A stretch of 46,262 nucleotides of DNA from Streptomyces sp. NRRL F-5727 (GCF_000719555.1 NZ_JOGX01000050.1:1-46262), one strand, 5' to 3'; numbered from the stretch's first letter, positions 1 through 8,564 are shown. Numbers and translations are program-made. Notes: a model not told the origin generated them from the letters alone.

Positions 1-91
1 GGGCGGGGGCGGGTGGGGCGGCGGCTCCCACCGCGAGCATGGTCGCGGTGGCCGCCGCGACCATGCCGTACCGCCAGGCGGACCGGCGCAT
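1..91 (-). CDS. Secreted protein, N-terminal fragment (cut by window edge)
   Basis: Only the first 30 or so codons are in the window. The reading begins MRRSAWRYGMVAAATATM and continues into an Ala/Pro-rich stretch. This is the n-region (two Arg) and hydrophobic core of a Sec signal peptide. A GGGAGG ribosome site lies about 8 bases before the ATG at 91. The mature protein lies outside the window, so its function cannot be told. Confidence 0.6.
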   Translation of the reverse strand, partial: MRRSAWRYGMVAAATATMLAVGAAAPPAPA

Positions 92-206
92 CCCTGACCT
101 CCCGTCAACGCTCCGGCACCCACCGTAACTTCCGTGCGCGGCCGGCGAGGGGAGCGTCCCCCTCCCCTCTCGAAGGGTCACCCGACCGCCGCTAGCATGC
201 GCCCCT

Positions 207-938
207 ATGGACGAGGACCTGCGGAACATCGTGCTCGGCGTGCTGGCGACCGGCCTCAGCGCGTCCCTGGGCTGGCTCACCCGGACGTACGTGTGGCGTC
301 GCCGGCTCCGCCGGAAGCAGGAGTTCTTCGGCCTGCCCGGCCACGCGGAGTGTCTGCTGGTGGTCAACCGGGAGGCGGGCGGGGACGGGGCGGTGCACCG
401 CTTCGACGTCTTCGCGCTGCTCGAACTGGCCGCGCTGGTGAAGGACTGCGGGGCGCAGGCGCAGATCGTCCAGCACGACCGGACCCATCTGGGCTTCGGC
501 GACCGCACGGAGTTCTGCGTCGGCGGGCCGGGGTCGAACCGCAGGATGGCCGCGCATCTCGGCAGTCTGCTGCCCGGCCTGTCCATGAACACGGAGCCGG
601 ACCCGGTCGAGGAGCGGGGCGCGATCGAGGTCGGCGGCGAGCGGTACCGGATGGACCCGGGGACCGTCGAGTACGTGGTGCTGGCGCGGATCACGGCCGG
701 CGAGGGCGGGCGCCCGGTCTTCCTCTTCTGCGGACAGCGGGCGATCACCAACCAGGCGGCGACCCGCTATCTGGCCCGGCACCACGAGCGGCTCGCCCGC
801 ACCCACCGCGGCGGCTCGTTCGTCCTGCTGCTGCGGGTGGTCAACTCCCAGGCGTACGGCCCCGACGTGGTGGAGCTGGTGGCCGACGTGACGCGGGCGG
901 CGCTCAGGGCTCCCGCAGTCGCACCGGCAGCGACGTGA
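207..938 (+). CDS. Conserved protein of unknown function with N-terminal membrane anchor
   Basis: The protein has 243 residues. Residues 7-26 form one hydrophobic segment, followed by a basic patch (RRRLRRK), so the rest should face the cytoplasm. The body has alternating beta/alpha blocks (LLVVNREAG, AQIVQHD, FCVGGPGSNRRMAAHL, VFLFCGQRAITNQAATRYL, SFVLLLRVVNSQAYG), which suggests a Rossmann-like fold. The FCVGGPGSN and NQAATRYL blocks look like functional loops. From memory, close relatives are common in Streptomyces and carry no function. There is no clear ribosome site, and a TAGCAT -10-like hexamer at 193-198 would place the transcript start almost on the ATG, so the mRNA may be leaderless. 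The last 35 bases overlap the end of the convergent P450 gene. Confidence 0.8.
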   Translation: MDEDLRNIVLGVLATGLSASLGWLTRTYVWRRRLRRKQEFFGLPGHAECLLVVNREAGGDGAVHRFDVFALLELAALVKDCGAQAQIVQHDRTHLGFGDRTEFCVGGPGSNRRMAAHLGSLLPGLSMNTEPDPVEERGAIEVGGERYRMDPGTVEYVVLARITAGEGGRPVFLFCGQRAITNQAATRYLARHHERLARTHRGGSFVLLLRVVNSQAYGPDVVELVADVTRAALRAPAVAPAAT

Positions 939-2142
939 TCCCGTTGATGAAGTTGGAGACCAGCCGCCGGGGCGCCCCGGCGGACTCGACGCCCGCGCAG
1001 GCGCCGCGCAACTCCTCGTAGAAGACACGGAGTTGCAGCCGGGCGAAGTGGGCGCCGAGGCAGACGTGCGGGCCGTCGCCGAAGGAGACGTGGGGGTTCG
1101 GGCGGCGGTCGAGGTCGAGGCGGTGCGGGTCGGCGAAGACGCGTTCGTCGTGGTTGGCGGAGACGTGGAAGACGACGACCTTGTCGCCGACGGTGATCCG
1201 CGTCCCGGCGAGTTCGGTGTCCCGGGCGGCGGTGCGACGGAAGGAGAGCACCGGCGGGTGGATCCGCAGCAGCTCGTCCACGGCGGTGTCCATGCCGGCC
1301 TCGCCCCGCCAGAGCCTGCGCTGCTCGCCGGGGTCCCCGCAGAGGGCGAGGACGCCGCCCGGGGCCGCCGACCGCACGGTGTCGTTGCCGGCGACGGTGA
1401 GGAGGAAGAAGAACATCTCCAGCTCGGCGTCGGCGAGTTCGGTGGTGGCGAGGGCGGTCATGAGGTCGTCGGCGGGGTGCTGCCGCTTGTACGCGGCCAG
1501 CTCCTGCGCGTACCCGAACATCTCGGCGAGCATGGCCGGTGACCGCGGGTCGAGGGGCCGTCCGTCGGCGCCGAGGACGGGCGGCTCGTCGGGGTCCTGG
1601 TAGGCGATGACCCGCTCGGTCCAGGCGTGCAGCAGCCCCCGGTCCCCGGCCGGCACGCCGAGCAGGTCGGTGAGGTTGAGCAGCGCGTAGTCGTCGGTGA
1701 CGGTCCGCACGAGATCGACCTCGCCGCCGGCCTCCCGGGCCGCCGTGAGCAGCCGGCGGGCCCGCGTACGCGCGGTCGCCTCGAACCGCTCGATCCGCCC
1801 CGGCGTGAACGCCCGGCTGACCAGCCGCCGCAGCCGGCCGTGCTCCGGCGGGTCCTGGTTGAGCATCATGCGCCGGATGAAGGGCAGGTCGGCCGGATCG
1901 GGGTCGCGGATCTGGGTGGCCCCGAGCCGGGAGGAGTACGTCCCGGCGTCCTTGAGCACCCGCACCACGTCGGCGTGCCGGGTCACCGCCCAGAACCCGC
2001 TCCCGGCGGGCCACCCCAGCACCGCCCGCTCCTCCTGCCAGGCGACGGGCGCCCGCTCCCGCAGCTCCCGGAAGGCGTCGTGCGGCGGCCCGGCGGCGTG
2101 GACACGGGGGTCGAAGACATCGGGAAGGCTCGTCGGCTGCAC
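904..2142 (-). CDS. Cytochrome P450, CYP125/CYP142-like
   Basis: This is a soluble class I P450 of about 412 residues. It shows the I-helix motif AGNDT, the ExxR motif in DELLR, the heme loop FGDGPHVCLG with the axial Cys near residue 361, and a C-terminal SNFINGITSLPVRL block. In my recollection that C-terminal block is typical of the CYP125/CYP142/CYP124 branch (steroid and branched-lipid oxidation); the substrate here is unknown. An in-frame GTG exists upstream at 2190, but the 16 residues it adds (RVTIVGCCSLLQAGP) do not look like a P450 start, so GTG 2142 is preferred. No ferredoxin or reductase gene is adjacent. It is divergent from the secreted hydrolase at 2286 across a short region rich in GTTAC/GTAAC repeats. 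Confidence 0.88.
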   Translation of the reverse strand: MQPTSLPDVFDPRVHAAGPPHDAFRELRERAPVAWQEERAVLGWPAGSGFWAVTRHADVVRVLKDAGTYSSRLGATQIRDPDPADLPFIRRMMLNQDPPEHGRLRRLVSRAFTPGRIERFEATARTRARRLLTAAREAGGEVDLVRTVTDDYALLNLTDLLGVPAGDRGLLHAWTERVIAYQDPDEPPVLGADGRPLDPRSPAMLAEMFGYAQELAAYKRQHPADDLMTALATTELADAELEMFFFLLTVAGNDTVRSAAPGGVLALCGDPGEQRRLWRGEAGMDTAVDELLRIHPPVLSFRRTAARDTELAGTRITVGDKVVVFHVSANHDERVFADPHRLDLDRRPNPHVSFGDGPHVCLGAHFARLQLRVFYEELRGACAGVESAGAPRRLVSNFINGITSLPVRLREP

Positions 2143-2179
2143 GGGTCCAGCCTGGAGCAGGGAGCAGCACCCCACAATC

Positions 2180-2210
2180 GTTACCCGCACGTAACTTACC
2201 GACCGGTTAC
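2180..2210. promoter_or_regulatory. GTTAC/GTAAC repeats between the P450 and CocE-like genes
   Basis: GTTAC (2180-2184), GTAAC (2191-2195) and GTTAC (2206-2210) form two inverted pairs with 6- and 10-base spacers. Further GTTACC copies follow near 2230. The block covers the putative 5' side of the P450 and lies about 75 bases before the hydrolase start. This would suit a shared operator for a TetR- or MarR-size dimer. No regulator gene lies next to it. Confidence 0.4.
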
Positions 2211-2285
2211 CACGGGTAGCACCTCGCCGTTACCGTCGGGCCACCTCGCTGCCCCCATCAGCGACCCCCCATCGAGGAGTGGCCC

Positions 2286-3839
2286 GTGCGCACATCCCTG
2301 GCCCTCGCCGTCTCCGCCGCCCTGGTGGCCGGGACGGCCCTGGCCCTGTCCCCCGCCGCCCACGCCGCCGAGTCCGGCACGTCGGTCCGGTTCGTCGACA
2401 TCGCCGGTGACGGCGGCACCGTCCTCAAGGCCAACGTCGTCACGCCCGCCGGGGCCGACGGCTCCGTCCGCTACCCGGTCGTCGTGCTGCCCACCAGCTG
2501 GGCCACGCCCCAGATCGAGTACCTGGCACAGGCACAGAGGCTCGCCGACTCCGGTTACGTCGTGGTGAGTTACAACTCGCGCGGGTTCTGGGAGTCCGGC
2601 GGGGAGATCGAGACCGCCGGACCGAAGGACATCGCCGACGCGTCGAAGGTGATCGACTGGGCGCTCGCCCACACCCCGGCGGATCCGGCCAGGGTCGGTA
2701 TGGCCGGGATCAGTTACGGCGCGGGGATCAGCCTGCTCGCCGCCGCGCACGACTCCCGGATCAAGGCCGTCGCCGCGCTGAGCGGCTGGGCCGACCTGAT
2801 CGACTCCATCTACAGCGGCCGCACCCAGCACCTCCAGGCCGCCGCGCTGCTCGGCGGAGCCGGGTACCTCACCGGGCGGCCCGGGCCCGAACTGGAGAAG
2901 GTCCTCAAGGACTTCCTCTCGTCCGACCTCGACCAGGAGGACGAGATGATCGCCTGGGGACGGCAGCGTTCGGCCGTCACCCACCTCGACCGGATCAACG
3001 CCAACGGCACCGCGGTCATGCTCGGCAACGCCTGGGGCGACACCGTCTTCCCGCCCAACCAGTACGCGAGCTTCTACGAGAAGCTGAAGGGCCCCAAGCG
3101 GCTGGAGTTCCGCCCCGGCGACCACGCCACCGCCGAGGCCACCGGCCTCCTCGGCCTGCCCAACGACACCTGGACCAGCGCCCACCGCTGGTTCGACCGC
3201 TACCTCAAGGGCACCGACAACGGCATCGACCGCGAGCCGCCCGTGCGCCTGAAGCCGCGCTCCGACGGCGGCTACGAGGGGTACGCCGACTGGGCGTCCG
3301 TCCAGGCGCACCGCGAGCGCATCGCGCTGGCCGACTCCGAGCACGTCTGGGCCAACGTGAACTCCGGCGCGGACGGCGGCATCGTGCTGCTCAGCAATCT
3401 GCTCGACCAGCTGGCGCAGACCCCGCCGACCGTCTCCGTGCCGCTCCTCCCCCGCTCCTTCGCCGCCGTCTGGCAGTCCGGGCGGTACGACTCCGGCGCG
3501 GCGGTGCGCGGCACGCCCGTGCTGCACACCACGGTCACGCCGACCGCGTCGAGCGGCACCTTCGTCGCGTACCTGTACGACGTGGGCCCGCTGGGTGTCG
3601 GGAAGCTGGTGAGCAACGCCCCGTACACCTTCCACGGCAAGACGCCCGGCCGGCCGTTCGCCGTCGACCTGGAGCTGTTCTCCACGGCCTACGACGTCCC
3701 GGCCGGCCACCGGCTCGCGCTGGTCGTCGACACCGTCGACCCGCTGTACATCGAGCACAACCCGGCCGGCGCGCAGCTGACCTTCTCCTCCCCCGCGTCC
3801 GATCCCTCGTACCTGACGGTGCCGATGCGGAAGGAGTGA
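2286..3839 (+). CDS. Secreted CocE/NonD-type alpha/beta hydrolase (S15 family fold)
   Basis: The protein has 517 residues and a Sec signal peptide (residues 1-27, cleavage near AHA-AE). The alpha/beta-hydrolase core carries the nucleophile loop GISYGAG (Ser143), an Asp in GNAWGDTVFP (Asp252) and a His in RPGDHATAEA (His280). After about residue 350 comes the jelly-roll beta domain typical of CocE and X-prolyl dipeptidyl peptidase relatives (VYLYDVGP-like strands, ending YLTVPMRKE). It probably acts outside the cell on an ester or acyl-peptide bond; the substrate cannot be read from sequence. GTG 2286 is supported by GAGGAG eight bases upstream. It is convergent with gluD. Confidence 0.85.
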   Translation: MRTSLALAVSAALVAGTALALSPAAHAAESGTSVRFVDIAGDGGTVLKANVVTPAGADGSVRYPVVVLPTSWATPQIEYLAQAQRLADSGYVVVSYNSRGFWESGGEIETAGPKDIADASKVIDWALAHTPADPARVGMAGISYGAGISLLAAAHDSRIKAVAALSGWADLIDSIYSGRTQHLQAAALLGGAGYLTGRPGPELEKVLKDFLSSDLDQEDEMIAWGRQRSAVTHLDRINANGTAVMLGNAWGDTVFPPNQYASFYEKLKGPKRLEFRPGDHATAEATGLLGLPNDTWTSAHRWFDRYLKGTDNGIDREPPVRLKPRSDGGYEGYADWASVQAHRERIALADSEHVWANVNSGADGGIVLLSNLLDQLAQTPPTVSVPLLPRSFAAVWQSGRYDSGAAVRGTPVLHTTVTPTASSGTFVAYLYDVGPLGVGKLVSNAPYTFHGKTPGRPFAVDLELFSTAYDVPAGHRLALVVDTVDPLYIEHNPAGAQLTFSSPASDPSYLTVPMRKE

Positions 3840-3852
3840 TCACGGCTGCTGC

Positions 3853-3871
3853 CGGGCCGGTTTCAGGCCCG
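3853..3871. terminator. Weak hairpin between convergent CocE-like gene and gluD
   Basis: CGGGCC and GGCCCG arms (6 bp) close a 7-base loop in the 52-base gap between two convergent genes. There is no T-run. A short bidirectional terminator is plausible but the stem is small. Confidence 0.35.
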
Positions 3872-3891
3872 TGCGGGGGCCCGTAGAGGGG

Positions 3892-4758
3892 TCACTCGCG
3901 GCCCGGCAGCGTGATCACCGGTGCGGCGGGAGCGACGTCCACCCCCTTCGTGCGGGGGTCGCGGCGCTCCCGGCGCGCGATCCAGGTCGCGAACCAGGAG
4001 AGCAGCATGCACATCCCGATGTAGATCGGCGAGATCACCAGGACGACCGGGATGAACGGCAGGTCGTAGTCGAGGTTGGAGGCGATCAGCTTGCCCGCGT
4101 GGAGGAACTCCTCGTAGGTGATGAGATAGCCGAGCGAGGTGTCCTTCAGCGCCACCACCAGCTGACTGATGATGGCCGGAAGCATCGCGCGGACCGCCTG
4201 CGGGACCAGGACCCAGGTCATCACCTGGGTCTTCCGCATGCCCAGGGCATACGCGGCCTCCCCCTGCCCGCGCGGCACGGCGTGCACGCCGGTGCGGAAG
4301 ACCTCGGCGAGCACCGAGCCGTTGTAGAGGGTGAGTCCGGCGACCAGCGCCGGCAGCGGCTGCACCTTGAGCGCCACGAAGATGAAGAAGATCATCACCA
4401 GCACGGGCATGGCGCGGAAGAACTCCACGAGCAGGGTGGCGATCCAGCGCACCGGCCGGTGGTCGGAGAGCCGCCCGGTGGCGAGGACCGCGCCGAGCGC
4501 CAGGGAGAGGACGGCGGCGAGCGCGAACGCCTTGAGGGTGTTGCCGAGCCCTTCGAGCAGCAGCTCCTGGATGCCCTCGTAGAGGAAGGGCCGCCACTTC
4601 ACCGCGGTGAACTGGTCGGTGTCGAAGAGCAGATAGAGGATCCAGGCGGCGATGCCGAGGATCACGGCGGTGGAGAGCAGGCCGTAGAGGAGGTGCCGGC
4701 GGCGGGCCTGCGGGCCGGGGATGTCGTAGAGGGCGCTGGCCTGCGGCGGGCGGCTCAT
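3892..4758 (-). CDS. gluD: Glutamate ABC transporter permease GluD
   Basis: This 288-residue inner-membrane permease of the polar amino acid (HisM/GlnP) family has an N-terminal cytoplasmic segment, then membrane segments starting near residue 27. The ATPase-coupling EAA loop is read as RGQGEAAYALGM. Conserved family blocks VEFFRAMPVLVMIFF and LVPQAVRAMLPAIISQLV are present. It forms the heterodimeric channel with GluC for import of glutamate or a related amino acid. Its ATG overlaps the gluC stop by 4 bp (TCAT at 4755-4758), so the two are translationally coupled. It is the last gene of gluABCD. Confidence 0.93.
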   Translation of the reverse strand: MSRPPQASALYDIPGPQARRRHLLYGLLSTAVILGIAAWILYLLFDTDQFTAVKWRPFLYEGIQELLLEGLGNTLKAFALAAVLSLALGAVLATGRLSDHRPVRWIATLLVEFFRAMPVLVMIFFIFVALKVQPLPALVAGLTLYNGSVLAEVFRTGVHAVPRGQGEAAYALGMRKTQVMTWVLVPQAVRAMLPAIISQLVVALKDTSLGYLITYEEFLHAGKLIASNLDYDLPFIPVVLVISPIYIGMCMLLSWFATWIARRERRDPRTKGVDVAPAAPVITLPGRE

Positions 4759-5399
4759 CGGGCCACCCCCCAGCGCTTCTCCATCACGTTGAAGAGCGCG
4801 CTGATGGCGAGCGTGATGACGAGGTAGCCGACGGCGATCCAGACGAAGGTCCAGATGATGTTGTAGCCGAGTTCGCTCAAGGTCTTGTAGGTGCCCAGGA
4901 GTTCGGTGACGCTGAAGGCGCCGGCGATGGCGGAGTTCTTGGCGAGGGCGATCAGGGTGGAGCCGATCGGCGGGATCACCGAACGGAACGCCTGCGGCAG
5001 GACGACCGCGCCGAGGGTCTGGGTGAAGCTCATGCCGAGGCTGCGGGCGGCCTCGCCCTGTCCGACGGGGACGGTGTTGATGCCGGAGCGCAGCGCCTCG
5101 CAGATGAAGGCCGAGGTGTAGCAGCCGAGGGCGAGGACGGCGAACAGCTCGAAGGGCAGCACGATGCCGAAGCGGGGCAGGCCCAGCATGACCGCGAAGA
5201 AGAGCAGGGTGAGCGGGGTGTTGCGGAGGACGGTGACCCAGACCGTGCCGAAGACCCGGAAGGAGCCGACGGGCGCGACCCGGAAGGCGGCCATGACGAA
5301 GCCCAGGACGAGGGCGAGCGCCGAGGCGTAGACGGTGAGTTCGAGGGTGCCGAGGAAACCCTCGGCGTAGAGCGAGAAGTTCTCTGTCAGTACGTCCAT
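4755..5399 (-). CDS. gluC: Glutamate ABC transporter permease GluC
   Basis: The protein has 214 residues, the usual size for the short permease of this importer. It carries five or so membrane segments, the family block VTVLRNTPLTLLFF and the EAA loop VGQGEAARSLGM, followed by LPQAFRSVIPPIGS. It pairs with GluD to form the membrane channel. It lies 17 bp after gluB and overlaps gluD by 4 bp, which makes the operon order gluA-gluB-gluC-gluD. Confidence 0.93.
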   Translation of the reverse strand: MDVLTENFSLYAEGFLGTLELTVYASALALVLGFVMAAFRVAPVGSFRVFGTVWVTVLRNTPLTLLFFAVMLGLPRFGIVLPFELFAVLALGCYTSAFICEALRSGINTVPVGQGEAARSLGMSFTQTLGAVVLPQAFRSVIPPIGSTLIALAKNSAIAGAFSVTELLGTYKTLSELGYNIIWTFVWIAVGYLVITLAISALFNVMEKRWGVAR

Positions 5400-5416
5400 G
5401 TCAGCGGTGGGGGTCC

Positions 5417-6340
5417 TCAGTTGGCCGGGTAGCGGTCGATGGGCGGCGGCGTCGGGGCGGGGACCCCGGAGAGGCCGAGGGTCGCGTCGTACGCCTTCTT
5501 CCAGTCGCCGTTCTTCTCGTGCGCGGCGATGGCGTCGTCGAGGGCGAGGCGGAGCGCGGTGTCGCCGTGCGGCACGCCGATCCCGTACGGCTCCTTCGAG
5601 AACGGCTTCCCGGCGAGCTTGAGTTCGTCGGGGACCTTGGCGGCGTAGCCCATGAGGATGGTGTCGTCGGTGGTGACGGCGTCGACCTGGTAGGTGAGGA
5701 GGTTGTCGACGCAGATGGAGTACGTGTCGTAGGCGACGAGTTCGGCCTTCGGGTACTCCTGCTGGATCCGCTGGTAGGGGGTGGAGCCGGCGGCGGAGCA
5801 GACGCGCTTGCCGTCGAGGTCCTGGGGCCCGTGGATGTCGTCCTCGTCGGTGCGGACGAGGAGGGACTGCCCGGCCTGGTAGTAGGGGCCGGCGAAGCCG
5901 ACGAGCTGCTTGCGCTTGTCGTTGATGGTGTAGGTGCCGACGTAGTAGTCGATCTGCCCGTTCTGCAGAGCGGTCTCGCGGTTGGCGGAGGCGATGGTGC
6001 GGAACTCGACGCCGCTCTTCGGGTCGAAGCCCAGGGAGGCGGCCATCATCCGGGCGATCTCGATGTCGTAGCCGGAGTAGACGCCGGTGGCGGGGTCCTT
6101 CTCGCCGAGGTACGGCTGGTCCTCCTTGGCGCCGACGATCAGCCGGCCGCGTTTCCTGGCCCGGTTCCAGGTGGGGGACTCCGGCAGCCGGAAGCCGGAC
6201 TCGACTCGGTAGGTGGGGAGTTGGTCGGGCTGCGGGCCCCTGACGGGCGGGCTGCCGGGGCGGCCGCAGCCGGCCAGCAGGGAGCCCGTGACGGCGAGCA
6301 GCAGGGCGAGGGCGCCCAGGCGTCGGTGCGTGCGCTGCAT
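5417..6340 (-). CDS. gluB: Glutamate-binding lipoprotein GluB
   Basis: This 307-residue lipoprotein has a signal with lipobox LLAGC (Cys25), so it should be tethered outside the membrane. The mature part is a family 3 solute-binding protein, with the typical GRLIVGAKEDQPYLG first strand, GYDIEIARMMAASLG, and a later KRVCSAAGSTPYQRI hinge block. It delivers glutamate, or possibly aspartate or glutamine, to GluCD. ATG 6340 is preferred to an in-frame GTG at 6349 because it starts the basic signal peptide MQRTHRR and has GGTGGGA just before it. The gene begins 14 bp after the gluA stop. Confidence 0.93.
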   Translation of the reverse strand: MQRTHRRLGALALLLAVTGSLLAGCGRPGSPPVRGPQPDQLPTYRVESGFRLPESPTWNRARKRGRLIVGAKEDQPYLGEKDPATGVYSGYDIEIARMMAASLGFDPKSGVEFRTIASANRETALQNGQIDYYVGTYTINDKRKQLVGFAGPYYQAGQSLLVRTDEDDIHGPQDLDGKRVCSAAGSTPYQRIQQEYPKAELVAYDTYSICVDNLLTYQVDAVTTDDTILMGYAAKVPDELKLAGKPFSKEPYGIGVPHGDTALRLALDDAIAAHEKNGDWKKAYDATLGLSGVPAPTPPPIDRYPAN

Positions 6341-6354
6341 GGTTCCCACCCCGG

Positions 6355-7098
6355 TCAGTGCGAGAGGATCTTGGAGAGGAAGTCCTTGGCGCGCTCGCTG
6401 CGCGGGGCGGTGAAGAACTCCTCGGGGGCGCGGTCCTCCAGGATCCGGCCGTCGGCCATGAAGACGACCCGGTTGGCGGCGGACCGGGCGAAGCCCATCT
6501 CGTGGGTGACGACGACCATGGTCATCCCCTCGCGGGCCAGTTGCTGCATGACCTCCAGGACCTCGTTGATCATCTCCGGGTCGAGGGCGGAGGTGGGCTC
6601 GTCGAAGAGGAGTGCCTTGGGGTCCATGGCGAGGGCGCGGGCGATGGCGACGCGCTGCTGCTGGCCGCCGGAGAGCTGTGCCGGGTACTTCTCGGCGTGG
6701 GCGGCGAGGCCGACCCGGTCGAGGAGTTCGCGGGACCGCCGGTCGGCCTCCTCGCGCTTGCGCCCGCGGACCTTGATCTGGGCGAGGGAGACGTTGGCGA
6801 GGACGGTCTTGTGGGCGAAGAGGTTGAAGGACTGGAAGACCATGCCGACCTCGGCGCGCAGCCGGGCGAGGTCCTTCCCCTCCTCGGGGAGGGGCCGGCC
6901 GTCGATGCGGATCTCGCCGGACTCGATGGTCTCCAGCCGGTTCATCGCCCGGCAGAGGGTGGACTTGCCGGAGCCGGAGGGTCCGATGACGACGACGACC
7001 TCGCCGCGGCCGACGGTGAGGTCGATGCCCTGGAGGACGTGCAGCGTGCCGTAGTGCTTGTTCACGCCACGCAGTTCGATCAGCGGATCGACGGTCAT
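6355..7098 (-). CDS. gluA: Glutamate ABC transporter ATP-binding protein GluA
   Basis: The ATPase has 247 residues. Walker A is GPSGSGKST (residues 39-47), the Q-loop is MVFQSFNLF, the signature is LSGGQQQR, Walker B is ALLFDEPT and the switch His is in THEM. This is the standard form of polar amino acid importers. The open frame runs further upstream to 7206, but alignment with the family puts the start at the ATG at 7098 (MTVDPLIELRGV). It heads the gluABCD operon; the 165 bases upstream should hold the promoter and include a perfect palindrome at 7217-7230. Confidence 0.93.
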   Translation of the reverse strand: MTVDPLIELRGVNKHYGTLHVLQGIDLTVGRGEVVVVIGPSGSGKSTLCRAMNRLETIESGEIRIDGRPLPEEGKDLARLRAEVGMVFQSFNLFAHKTVLANVSLAQIKVRGRKREEADRRSRELLDRVGLAAHAEKYPAQLSGGQQQRVAIARALAMDPKALLFDEPTSALDPEMINEVLEVMQQLAREGMTMVVVTHEMGFARSAANRVVFMADGRILEDRAPEEFFTAPRSERAKDFLSKILSH

Positions 7099-7216
7099 GC
7101 GCTGCCCTGCCCCATTCCCAGCGGTGTGCCGATGCGGTGTGTCGAGACAGCGCAAACTACCGCCGGGAAAAGGGACTTCACGCCCGACACGCCCGAAAGG
7201 GAGCAAGTCGGGATTA

Positions 7217-7230
7217 GCCGTATTTACGGC
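7217..7230. promoter_or_regulatory. Palindrome GCCGTATTTACGGC upstream of gluA
   Basis: GCCGTA-TT-TACGGC has perfect 6-base arms, in an AT-richer patch of an otherwise very GC-rich gap. It lies 120 bases before the gluA start and 34 bases after the stop of the upstream gene on the same strand. It could be an operator of the glu operon or part of a terminator. The 2-base centre is too short for a hairpin loop unless the stem opens, which favours a protein-binding site. Confidence 0.4.
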
Positions 7231-7263
7231 AACCGGGTGGGGCGGGCACGGCCTGCCGGAAGG

Positions 7264-7701
7264 TCACTCCTCGGCGGCCTCGGCGTACACCTGGGAGAGT
7301 TCGGGCGCCCCGCTCATCGCCCACTCGACGCCGTACTCGACGACCGGGACCTCACGGCCGGACTCCAGGACGACGACCGGACCGCCGTTCGGCCACACCT
7401 GCCAGCGGGCGCCCGGCACGTTCCGCACGATGACGGTGCCGAGGTAGAGCCCCGCGTCGTTGCCGAACCAGGGCAGCTCTTCGGCGTCGTCGCGCCAGCG
7501 CGGCGGGAGCTGGTCGAGCTCCTCCAGGGAGCGCGGGGAGTCGTCCAGCGTCACGCCCGCCCGCTCGACCCGGGCGCGGAGCAGCTCGCACTCGGCGAGC
7601 AGTTCCGCCACGCCCTCGGGGTCACGGTCGAAGGCCGCGGCCAGCGGGGACGGTTCGGGCTCGTGCCGCTTGCGCCAGTGGTCGAGAAACGGGATGTTCA
7701 T
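7264..7701 (-). CDS. Small conserved actinobacterial protein (DUF6278-like)
   Basis: The 145-residue protein is soluble and acidic, beginning MNIPFLDHWRKRH. It has a helical first half (AAFDRDPEGVAELLAECELLRARV) and a second half of beta strands (GLYLGTVIVRNVPGARWQVWPNGGPVVVLESGRE). I believe it matches the streptomycete family called DUF6278, a name given from memory. It has no recognisable catalytic motif or membrane segment. It stands alone on this strand between gluABCD and the exonuclease gene. Confidence 0.75.
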   Translation of the reverse strand: MNIPFLDHWRKRHEPEPSPLAAAFDRDPEGVAELLAECELLRARVERAGVTLDDSPRSLEELDQLPPRWRDDAEELPWFGNDAGLYLGTVIVRNVPGARWQVWPNGGPVVVLESGREVPVVEYGVEWAMSGAPELSQVYAEAAEE

Positions 7702-7784
7702 CGGAACAGCGTCGCATCGTCACCCGCCCGTCCACCACCCGGCACGCTGAGATCGTTATGGAGCGCCCGCGCAGGTCACCGCCG

Positions 7785-8564
7785 TCAGAGGTCGAGGTCG
7801 ACGACGACCGGGGCGTGGTCGGAGGCGCCCTTGCCCTTGCGCTCCTCGCGGTCCACGTAACTGTCCTTCACGGCCTCGGTGAAGGACTTGTTGCCGTAGA
7901 CCAGGTCGATGCGCATGCCCTTGTTCTTGGGGAAGGCGAGCTGGCGGTAGTCCCAGTACGTGTACGGGTGGTCGTACTTGAGGGGGCGCGGGACGACGTC
8001 GGCGAGGCCGGTCTCGCGCAGCCCGGCGAGGGCCGCGCGCTCGGGCTCGGTGACGTGGGTGGCGCCCTCGAAGAGGGAGATGTCCCAGACGTCGGCGTCG
8101 GTCGGGGCGATGTTGTAGTCGCCGAGGACGGCGAAGGGCCGGTCGCCGGCCGCGTCCTCGCCGACGGCCGCCTTCAGCGCCTCCAGCCAGCGCAGCTTGT
8201 AGGCGTAGTGCTCGTGGGCGACCTCCCGGCCGTTCGGCACGTAGACCGACCAGACGCGGACCGGGCCGCAGGTGGCGGAGACGGCCCGGGGCTCCTGCAC
8301 GCCGGCGTACTCGGGCCCGCCGGGCAGGCCCGTCACGACGTCCTCGAAGCCGACACGGGAGAGCAGGGCCACGCCGTTCCACCGGCCGGTGGCGCTGACC
8401 GCCGACTCGTACCCCAGCGCGCGCAGCTCCTCGGTGGGGAACTGCTCGGCGGTGCACTTGGTCTCCTGGATGCAGAGCACGTCGGTGCCGCTGCTCTCCA
8501 GCCAGGCCAGCAGCCGGGGCAGCCGGGCGGTGATCGAGTTGACGTTCCAGGTGGCGATGCGCAT
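7785..8564 (-). CDS. xth: Exodeoxyribonuclease III
   Basis: This 259-residue Mg-dependent AP endonuclease and 3'-5' exonuclease is of the ExoIII family and acts in base excision repair. Hallmarks in order are MRIATWNVNSI, the metal ligand Glu34 in CIQETK, YVPNGREV, the GDYNIAPTDADVWD block, the KNKGMRIDL block, and the C-terminal SDHAPV with the catalytic His. Eight codons upstream of ATG 8564 are open, but the conserved first strand begins exactly at this ATG. The length is normal for the family. Confidence 0.93.
   Translation of the reverse strand: MRIATWNVNSITARLPRLLAWLESSGTDVLCIQETKCTAEQFPTEELRALGYESAVSATGRWNGVALLSRVGFEDVVTGLPGGPEYAGVQEPRAVSATCGPVRVWSVYVPNGREVAHEHYAYKLRWLEALKAAVGEDAAGDRPFAVLGDYNIAPTDADVWDISLFEGATHVTEPERAALAGLRETGLADVVPRPLKYDHPYTYWDYRQLAFPKNKGMRIDLVYGNKSFTEAVKDSYVDREERKGKGASDHAPVVVDLDL

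Noticed and set aside
904..3839. Secondary-metabolite gene cluster around the P450
   Set aside because: There is no polyketide, peptide, terpene or other scaffold-forming enzyme nearby. The flanks are transport and housekeeping genes.
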